Origin: Gammaproteobacteria bacterium
GTDB lineage: Bacteria; Pseudomonadota; Gammaproteobacteria; S012-40
Direction: 5' to 3'
Length of the DNA: 14,927 nucleotides
Assembly: GCA_015491615.1 (NCBI GenBank)
Contig: WFVN01000124.1
Coordinates: forward strand, 1 to 14,927
Shown here: piece after piece, positions 8,106 through 14,927 of the stretch
How the letters are laid out: each line of letters opens with the position of its first letter
Position numbering within the stretch: position 1 is the first letter of the stretch
Notes under the pieces: generated by a model
The model's database searches: none
The model's input: the letters and a program-made list of their open reading frames with translations, nothing else
Told to the model about the DNA's origin: nothing
Translations under genes and position numbers: made by a program

Positions 8106-8132
8106 GATTACTTAATCTTCAAAAAACGTTTT
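8106..8132. promoter_or_regulatory. AT-rich patch with two small palindromes in the pilM-ponA spacer
   Basis: Within a GC-rich background, about 8104-8145 is AT-rich. It contains GATTA-CT-TAATC (8106-8117) and AAAACGTTTT (8123-8132), both perfect inverted repeats. It lies between two divergent genes and could hold pilM promoter elements or regulator sites. I found no well-spaced -35/-10 pair for pilM, so this is a location of interest rather than a defined promoter. Confidence 0.3.
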
Positions 8133-8204
8133 CTGGATTAGGTGGTTGCGGTTGATAGGAAAGATCTTCCTCGGTCGTGGCCAGCGCTGCGTCGGGGGAT
8201 TGGG

Positions 8205-8210
8205 TATAAT
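8205..8210 (+). promoter_or_regulatory. Consensus -10 box for ponA
   Basis: A perfect TATAAT lies 39 nt ahead of the ponA ATG. The expected -35 position (about 8182-8187) is CAGCGC, a poor match, and the upstream TG is one base too far away for a canonical extended -10. Transcription would start around 8216-8218, giving a leader of about 30 nt. Confidence 0.55.
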
Positions 8211-8213
8211 TCC

Positions 8214-8229
8214 CCACCCCGCGGGGTGG
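8214..8229. repeat. 16-bp perfect palindrome at the ponA transcription start
   Basis: CCACCCCGCGGGGTGG reads identically on both strands (7-bp arms around a GC centre). It lies immediately downstream of the TATAAT box, over the predicted start of the ponA transcript and 19 nt before the ATG. It could be an operator or a 5'-end mRNA hairpin. No T-run follows, so it is not a standard terminator. Confidence 0.6.
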
Positions 8230-8248
8230 AGCCGGGTCGAAGGTGCGC

Positions 8249-10687
8249 ATGGGACGATTGCTGAAATGGCTGGGGGTGGCGGCACTCGCCGGGGTATTTC
8301 TCGCGGGGGCCGCGGGCATGGCGATCTGGTGGTTCGTTTTACCGGAGCTACCTCCCACCGAGACCCTCAAGCAAGTACGCTATCAGGTTCCTTTGCGTAT
8401 CTATGCGGCGGACGGATCGCTCATCGGTGAGTTTGGCGAGAAACGTCGCCAGCCCTTGGCCTACGAAGAATTTCCTCCTCTCATGGTAAAGGCCATCCTC
8501 GCCGCCGAGGATGACCGCTTTTTCGAACACCCGGGGGTGGATTATCAAGGCATCCTGCGGGCGGCGAAGACCCTCCTCGTGACAGGCCGGAAGGCCCAGG
8601 GGGGTAGCACCATCACCATGCAGGTGGCACGCAATTTCTTCCTCTCCCGGGAAAAGACCTTCCTGCGCAAGTTCAACGAGATCCTCCTGGCCCTCAAGAT
8701 CGAGCGTGAGCTGAGCAAGGAGGAAATCCTCGGCCTCTATCTCAACAAGATCTACCTGGGCAACCGCGCCTATGGTTTCGCCGCCGCGGCCGAGGGGTAC
8801 TACGGCAAGCCGTTGGCCGAACTGGACGTGGCCCAGTTGGCCATGCTCGCCGGTTTGCCGAAAGCGCCCTCGCGTTACAATCCGGTGGTCAACCCGCGGC
8901 GTGCCTTGGAACGCCGCAACTACGTCCTTCGGCGCATGCACCAGTTGGGTTTCATTGACGACGCCACCTACCGGCAAGCCCTGGCTAAACCGGTCACCGC
9001 CCGCCGTCATGCTCCCCAGTTCTCCGTCGACGCCGGCTACGCAGTGGAGGAGGTACGTGCGTGGATGGTGGAGCGGTACGGCGAGGATGCCTACACCGCT
9101 GGCTACCGGGTGCACACCACCATCGAACCGCGTCTCCAGGCACGCGCCAACTGGGCCCTGCGAAAGGGCCTCGTCGATTACGAATTCCGCTACGGCTATC
9201 GCGGACCTGAGGCGCGGGTGGATCCCTTCGAGGTGACCGACCCGGATCGCTGGCCCGCTATTTTGAAAACTGTACCTCGCCTCCCAGAGCTGGAAGCCGC
9301 AGTGGTGCTCCAGGTAGACGAGACCGGCGCCTGGGTGGCGGATCAGGCAGGCAACATCCGTTATCTGTGCCTACAAGACATGTTATGGGCACGCCCGGTG
9401 GACGAGAAGGGGCACAGGGGAGCCGAGCCACGGCGTGTCGACCAGGTCCTCGCCACCGGCGACGTGGTGCGTATCCAACGCCACGAGCACCGCTGGCGCT
9501 TGGCTCAGGCGCCGCGCGTACAAGGGGCGCTGGTCTCTCTGCGGCCCAAGGACGGGGCCATCGTCGCCTTGGTGGGGGGCTACGACTTCGCCAGCAGCCA
9601 CTTCAACCGGGCCACCCAAGGAAAGCGCCAGCCGGGTTCCAACTTCAAGCCTTTCATCTATTCCGCCGCGTTGGAGAAGGGGTTCACCGCCGCCAGTCTC
9701 ATCAACGATGCGCCGGTGGTGTTCGACGACCCAGGCCTGGAAGACACTTGGCGGCCGGAAAACTACAGCGGTCGTTTCTTCGGGCCCACGCGCTTGCGCG
9801 TGGCATTGGTGAAATCGCGCAACCTGGTGTCCATTCGCTTGCTGCGCAGCATCGGTGTGCGCTATGCCATCGATTACGTCCAGCGGTTCGGGTTCGATCC
9901 TGAGGACCTCCCCCGCGATCTTTCCCTGGCACTGGGGAGCGCCACCGTCACTCCCCTGGCCATCGCCCGTGGCTACAGTGTCTTCGCCAATGGCGGTTAC
10001 CTCATCGAACCCTACCTGATCACTCGCATCGAGGACGTGGATGGCAACGTGGTGTGGGAAGCGGAACCGGCGGTGGTGTGTCCCGAGTGCGCGGAGGCGG
10101 GTGGGATACCGACCAGTCCGGTGGACACGGCCACACCGGAACCGGTGACGCCGCCATCGCGCCTGGCACCGCAAGTGCTGGATCCGCGCAACGTGTACAT
10201 CATGACTTCCATTCTTCAGGACGTGATCCAGCACGGAACCGGTCGACGGGCGAAGGTCCTCAAACGCCACGATCTGGCGGGCAAGACGGGTACGACCAAC
10301 GATCAACGCGACGCCTGGTTCTCCGGTTTCAATCCGGCCCTGGAGACCACCGTGTGGGTGGGTTACGACAAGCCCCACCCCCTGGGTGACCGTGAATCAG
10401 GGGCGCGCGCCGCCCTACCCATCTGGATCGACTTTATGGCCGGGGCCCTGGAAGGGGTACCCGATCAACCCCTGCAGCGCCCGCCGGGATTGGTGACGGT
10501 ACGCATAGATCCAGCCAGTGGCTTGTTGGCCGGTGCCGACTTTCCGAAGGCCATCTATGAGACTTTCCGCAGCGAATATGCCCCCGAGAAACATGCTCCC
10601 CGGCCGCTGGCCGCCGCTTCCGGAGGTGAGTCGCCCGCTGCTGCGGAGGAGCCTGCCGAGGCTCCCCTGAGCGAACAACTGTTTTGA
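8249..10687 (+). CDS. ponA: Bifunctional penicillin-binding protein 1a
   Basis: An 812-residue class A PBP that polymerises glycan strands from lipid II and cross-links peptides in the periplasm. A membrane anchor lies at about 5-31. The GT51 domain (about 50-225) has catalytic E87 in AEDDRFFEHPGVD, plus GGSTITMQVARN and LYLNKIYLGNRAYGF. An OB-like insert (about 290-430) precedes the transpeptidase. Its active site is complete: S464-N-F-K467, S523-R-N525 and K679-T-G-T-T. A Cys pair (C611-P-E-C614) sits in the linker before the KTG box, as in E. coli PBP1a. I chose ATG 8249, which has AAGG just upstream, over a GTG at 8243 that forms part of that ribosome site. The position divergent from pilM is the common Pseudomonas-type arrangement. 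Confidence 0.96.
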   Translation: MGRLLKWLGVAALAGVFLAGAAGMAIWWFVLPELPPTETLKQVRYQVPLRIYAADGSLIGEFGEKRRQPLAYEEFPPLMVKAILAAEDDRFFEHPGVDYQGILRAAKTLLVTGRKAQGGSTITMQVARNFFLSREKTFLRKFNEILLALKIERELSKEEILGLYLNKIYLGNRAYGFAAAAEGYYGKPLAELDVAQLAMLAGLPKAPSRYNPVVNPRRALERRNYVLRRMHQLGFIDDATYRQALAKPVTARRHAPQFSVDAGYAVEEVRAWMVERYGEDAYTAGYRVHTTIEPRLQARANWALRKGLVDYEFRYGYRGPEARVDPFEVTDPDRWPAILKTVPRLPELEAAVVLQVDETGAWVADQAGNIRYLCLQDMLWARPVDEKGHRGAEPRRVDQVLATGDVVRIQRHEHRWRLAQAPRVQGALVSLRPKDGAIVALVGGYDFASSHFNRATQGKRQPGSNFKPFIYSAALEKGFTAASLINDAPVVFDDPGLEDTWRPENYSGRFFGPTRLRVALVKSRNLVSIRLLRSIGVRYAIDYVQRFGFDPEDLPRDLSLALGSATVTPLAIARGYSVFANGGYLIEPYLITRIEDVDGNVVWEAEPAVVCPECAEAGGIPTSPVDTATPEPVTPPSRLAPQVLDPRNVYIMTSILQDVIQHGTGRRAKVLKRHDLAGKTGTTNDQRDAWFSGFNPALETTVWVGYDKPHPLGDRESGARAALPIWIDFMAGALEGVPDQPLQRPPGLVTVRIDPASGLLAGADFPKAIYETFRSEYAPEKHAPRPLAAASGGESPAAAEEPAEAPLSEQLF

Positions 10688-10695
10688 GGTTGAAC

Positions 10696-11300
10696 ATGTC
10701 GCAACGGCGCAGCCGAAGTCTACAGCAGCGCTTCCTGGAAGAGGTGGCGCGCATCGTTGTCGAGGAGGGCCTGAACGATTACCAGCGCGCCAAGCGCAAG
10801 GCCCGCCGCCACCTGGGATTGGGAGCTGATCACCCACTGCCCTCGCACGAAGACGTGGAGGCGGCCGTGCTCGCCCACCAGCGCCTGTTCCGGGACGAGG
10901 CCCAGCGAGCGAGTCTGGCGCGCCAGCGGCGCACTGCCGTGGCGGCCATGGAGATGCTGGCGGATTTCCAGCCGCGCCTGGTGGGGCCGGTCCTAAGCGG
11001 TGCCGCAGCCGATCACGAGGCAGTCACCCTGCACTTGTTCGCCGATACTCCGGAGACGGTGGAGTGGTTCCTGCGCGACCGCGCCATCCCCTTCGACCTG
11101 GAAGAACGGCGTCTACAGTGGGGTAAGCGGGGGGTGGAGCGGTTCCCCGCCCTCTGTTTCGTCGCCGGCGAGACGCCGGTGGAACTGGTGGTGTTGCCCT
11201 TGGGGGCGCTGCGTCAGCCCCCTTCTTCGCCCGGCGAGGCACGCCCCCTGGCGCGCGCCGGGCTCGCCCGCGTGCGGGCCCTGCTGGCGGCGGACGGAGA

Positions 11301-11304
<4 letters not shown>
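10696..11304 (+). CDS. Conserved protein of unknown function downstream of ponA
   Basis: A 202-residue soluble protein with no signal peptide or membrane segment. The N-terminal half is helical and strongly basic (R-rich 1-12; YQRAKRKARRHLG 29-41), with a further charged helix around 53-90. The C-terminal half looks alpha/beta: LVGPVLSGAA (95-104), then VTLHLFADTPETVEWFL (110-126), then PVELVVLP (161-168). The glycine turn followed by a strand of alternating hydrophobics resembles the core of nucleotidyltransferase-fold proteins. However, the expected acidic pair is not evident (His stands in LHLF), so catalysis is doubtful. The start is firm: GAGGT lies 5 nt before the ATG, 8 nt after the ponA stop, so it is co-transcribed with ponA. 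Its stop codon overlaps the maeB stop. I do not recognise a named function. Confidence 0.85.
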
Positions 11305-12539
<1,235 letters not shown>

Positions 12540-12560
12540 GGAGCGTTCCTGAGAAAACGA

Positions 12561-12582
12561 AAAGGCGTCGTGCGACGCCTTT
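12561..12582 (-). terminator. Rho-independent terminator between rpmE and maeB
   Basis: A 9-bp perfect stem AAAGGCGTC/GACGCCTTT closes a GTGC loop, 33 nt after the rpmE stop codon. On the minus strand it is followed by a T-rich tail (TTTTCGTTTTC). It also has a T6 tract on the plus strand, so it could work in both directions. It lies just upstream of maeB, so maeB must be reached by read-through or by a promoter I could not identify. Confidence 0.8.
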
Positions 12583-12615
12583 TTTCCGGATGTCGTGCTT
12601 GGCGGCGGAGGGCGT

Positions 12616-12822
12616 TTACTTTTTCAAGCCGTATTTCTGGCGGAACTTGTCCACCCGGCCTGCGGTGTCCACGATTTTCTGCTTGCCGGTGTAGAAGGGG
12701 TGGCACTTGGAACACACCTCCAAATGGAGGTCGTGATCCAGAGTGGAGTGAGTCTTGAACGTGTTCCCACAGCTACAGGTGACGGTGATCTCGTGGTATT
12801 CGGGGTGGATTCCGGGTTTCAT
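12616..12822 (-). CDS. rpmE: 50S ribosomal protein L31, zinc-binding type
   Basis: A 68-residue ribosomal protein of the large subunit that helps bridge the 50S and 30S subunits. The N-terminus MKPGIHPEYHEI and the C-terminal VDKFRQKYG segment are typical. Four cysteines (C16, C18, C37, C40) form the zinc ribbon, so this is the C+ form rather than the zinc-independent paralogue. The frame stays open 50 codons upstream, but family length fixes the start at ATG 12822. The sequence before it (GAGCGAGCG) is a poor ribosome site and can be buried in a leader helix. The gene has its own promoter and terminator, so it appears monocistronic. Confidence 0.97.
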   Translation of the reverse strand: MKPGIHPEYHEITVTCSCGNTFKTHSTLDHDLHLEVCSKCHPFYTGKQKIVDTAGRVDKFRQKYGLKK

Positions 12823-12868
12823 CGCTCGCTCTGGCCTCGCAGGTCGCCCACCGCGCGCCAGTCGAGCG
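12823..12868 (-). promoter_or_regulatory. Structured rpmE mRNA leader
   Basis: In the predicted leader (about 65 nt), CGCTCG (12868-12863) can pair with CGAGCG (12828-12823), which directly precedes the start codon. CTGGC (12861-12857) can pair with GCCAG (12835-12831). Together they form an 11-bp helix with a 1x2 internal loop that encloses 21 nt and covers the ribosome-binding region. L31 is reported to control its own synthesis in E. coli through the rpmE leader. A similar role here is inferred. Confidence 0.45.
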
Positions 12869-12895
12869 GCAGGCCTGGAATTTGACAGGGGCGCG

Positions 12896-12924
12896 ATTAT
12901 ACGCACCCCCATCGAACCGTACAA
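12896..12924 (-). promoter_or_regulatory. Promoter of rpmE
   Basis: On the minus strand a perfect TATAAT (12901-12896) is preceded at exactly 17 nt by TTGTAC (12924-12919), which has the TTG core of a -35 box. The predicted transcription start is near 12889, about 65 nt before the rpmE ATG. Confidence 0.7.
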
Positions 12925-13071
12925 CCCCTCAGTGGGGAGTAAATTTAGAACGTCTAAGCTTTCCTGTAGCACATATTGGTTGCCTATCGAAGAAACCGGA
13001 TGCGCATTTGGTCATGGAACGAGAAGTCTGTGAAACGCTGGTCGACGAAGCGTAGGATTTTGGCGAAAGTA
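12925..13071. other. Non-coding spacer between pstS and rpmE
   Basis: About 150 nt with lower GC than its surroundings and no credible gene. Just upstream of the rpmE -35 box lie a small inverted repeat CCCC-TCAGT-GGGG (12925-12937) and a second one, TTAGA-ACG-TCTAA (12945-12957). They could be operator or upstream-activating sites. Nothing else is recognisable here. Confidence 0.4.
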
Positions 13072-13097
13072 AACCCCGGCGGTCTGCTGCCGGGGTT
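13072..13097 (-). terminator. Rho-independent terminator of pstS
   Basis: On the minus strand a 9-bp perfect stem AACCCCGGC/GCCGGGGTT with an 8-nt loop begins 20 nt after the pstS stop codon. It is followed by a short T-rich stretch (TTTACTTTCG). It should end the pstS transcript before rpmE, so pstS is monocistronic here. Confidence 0.7.
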
Positions 13098-13117
13098 CGA
13101 CGGATGGAGGGCGGCTC

Positions 13118-14083
13118 TCACTGAAGTTTCTTGAGTTCCCGTTGGGCTACTTTGGCGGGTAGGGGGATGTAGCCATCCTTGACGACCACTTTTTGCCCGC
13201 GTTTGGAAATCACCATCTTCAAGAATTCCCGCTCCAGGGGTGGCAGGGGTTTGTTGGGGTGTTTGTTGACGTAGATGTAGAGGAAGCGAGAAAGGGGGTA
13301 CTTGCCTGAAAGAACGTTTTCCGGGGTGGCGTCGTAGTAGGGTTTGCCCGCCCTCTTGGCCAAGGGCACGGTGCGCACGCTGGACGTCCTGTAGCCCACC
13401 CCGGAATAGCCAATGGCGTTCAGGGAGCTGGCCACCGACTGGACTACGGAGGCGGAGCCGGGTTGTTCGTTCACGGTGGGCTTGGCGTCGCCCTTGCACA
13501 AGGCCCTTTTCTTGAAGAAACCGTAGGTGCCGGAGACCGAATTGCGCCCGTAGAGTTGGATGGGGCGATTCTTCCATTCGCCGGTGAGGCCGAGTTGCCC
13601 CCAGCGGTTGATGTCCTCCGGGTAACCGCACTTGCGGGTGGAGGAGAAGATGGCGTCCACCTGCGGGATGGTGAGACCCTGGATGGGATTGTCCTTGTGC
13701 ACGAACAGCGCCAGGGCGTCGATGGCCACAGCGATGGCGGTGGGTTTGTAGCCGTGTTTCCGTTCGAAGGCGGCGATTTCCTTGGGCTTCATCTTGCGGC
13801 TCATGGGGCCCAGATTGGCGGTGCCTTCGGTGAGGGCCGGAGGAGAAGTGGAAGAACCGGCGGCCTGGATCTGGATGTTGACGTTGGGGTAGAGGCGTTT
13901 GAATTCCTCCGCCCACAGGGTCATGAGGTTGGCCAGGGTGTCGGAGCCGACGCTGGAGAGGTTGCCGGAGACGCCGGCGGTCTTCTGGTAGTCGGGCAGT
14001 TCGGGGTCCAGCTTGGGCAGTGCCTGGGCAGCACCGGTGGCGAGACCCAGGCCCAAGACAAGGGCGGTGAGGTTTCTTTTCAT
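13118..14083 (-). CDS. pstS: Phosphate ABC transporter periplasmic binding protein
   Basis: A 321-residue periplasmic protein that captures inorganic phosphate for the PstCAB importer. The signal peptide covers about 1-21 (MKRN, hydrophobic core, cleavage after AQA), with no lipobox. Mature-domain signatures are SGNLSSVGSDTLANLM, IQAAGSSTSPPALTEG, NLGPMSRKMK, GRNSVSGTYGFF and NEQPGSASVVQSV. The first, second and fourth supply the serine/threonine-rich phosphate pocket. It closely resembles Pseudomonas PstS. The ATG at 14083 has GGAG 7 nt upstream. An in-frame ATG at 14161 would put non-conserved residues before the signal peptide and lies inside the Pho boxes, so it is rejected. No pstC, pstA or pstB follows; a terminator does. 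Confidence 0.96.
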   Translation of the reverse strand: MKRNLTALVLGLGLATGAAQALPKLDPELPDYQKTAGVSGNLSSVGSDTLANLMTLWAEEFKRLYPNVNIQIQAAGSSTSPPALTEGTANLGPMSRKMKPKEIAAFERKHGYKPTAIAVAIDALALFVHKDNPIQGLTIPQVDAIFSSTRKCGYPEDINRWGQLGLTGEWKNRPIQLYGRNSVSGTYGFFKKRALCKGDAKPTVNEQPGSASVVQSVASSLNAIGYSGVGYRTSSVRTVPLAKRAGKPYYDATPENVLSGKYPLSRFLYIYVNKHPNKPLPPLEREFLKMVISKRGQKVVVKDGYIPLPAKVAQRELKKLQ

Positions 14084-14137
14084 GGGATGCTCCGAGACGA
14101 ACGTAATGGATTTCGGTGGAAAGGTTGCGGTCGTCGA

Positions 14138-14177
14138 ATGACAATTCTTGGAAATTTTCATGACAGTTCGATGACAG
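14138..14177 (-). promoter_or_regulatory. Tandem Pho boxes (PhoB binding array) upstream of pstS
   Basis: On the minus strand the first 18 nt read CTGTCAT-CGAA-CTGTCAT (14177-14160), an exact match to the Pho-box pattern of two 7-bp repeats 11 bp apart. The phase continues with a weak unit ATTTCCA (14155-14149) and a strong unit TTGTCAT (14144-14138). That gives four 11-bp-spaced half sites, like the double box of E. coli pstS. The array starts at the base after the phoR stop codon and ends 54 nt before the pstS ATG. A candidate -10, AAGAAT (14149-14144), lies 10 nt past the first box. No clear -10 follows the second box. Confidence 0.9.

Positions 14178-14927
<750 letters not shown>

Noticed and set aside
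12882..12887. Perfect TTGACA on the plus strand upstream of pstS/rpmE
   Set aside because: At 16-18 nt downstream there is only CACCCC-like sequence, no -10 hexamer, and no plus-strand gene follows.
12823..12972. Longer rpmE reading frame starting at 12972
   Set aside because: L31 is about 70 residues and begins MKPGIHP; the extension crosses the rpmE promoter.

Overview
The window is chromosomal DNA from a GC-rich Gammaproteobacterium. The protein set (PilMNOPQ, PBP1a, a Pseudomonas-like PstS, short malic enzyme) and the order PBP1a / pilMNOPQ / aroK / aroB fit a Pseudomonas/Chromatiales-type genome. The exact genus cannot be read from the sequence. No transposases, integrases, tRNA or rRNA genes or CRISPR arrays are visible. 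This is ordinary core-genome sequence, and I found no convincing new multi-gene system.

Positions 1-8043, minus strand: one compact gene run, read right to left as pilM-pilN-pilO-pilP-pilQ-aroK-aroB-dgt-WGR protein. Four junctions overlap or abut (pilM/pilN, pilN/pilO, pilO/pilP, aroB/dgt), so translational coupling is likely. It encodes the type IV pilus alignment complex and outer-membrane secretin, then two shikimate-pathway enzymes, a dNTP triphosphohydrolase-like HD protein and a stand-alone 84-residue WGR-domain protein. A further gene may start at position 23 and leave the window.

Positions 8044-8248: divergent promoter region between pilM and the PBP1a gene, with a consensus -10 box, a 16-bp perfect palindrome at the expected transcription start, and an AT-rich patch. 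Positions 8249-11304, plus strand: ponA (PBP1a) followed by a conserved 202-residue protein of unknown function. That gene converges on maeB, and their stop codons overlap in a CTAG.

Positions 11301-14927, minus strand, read right to left: the C-terminal part of phoR (cut by the window edge), a tandem Pho-box array, pstS with its own terminator, a promoter and structured leader for rpmE (zinc-type ribosomal protein L31), a terminator, and maeB. The clearest regulatory signal is the Pho-box array, which begins at the base after the phoR stop codon and places pstS under PhoB control. The rpmE leader can fold over its own start codon, consistent with self-regulation by L31.
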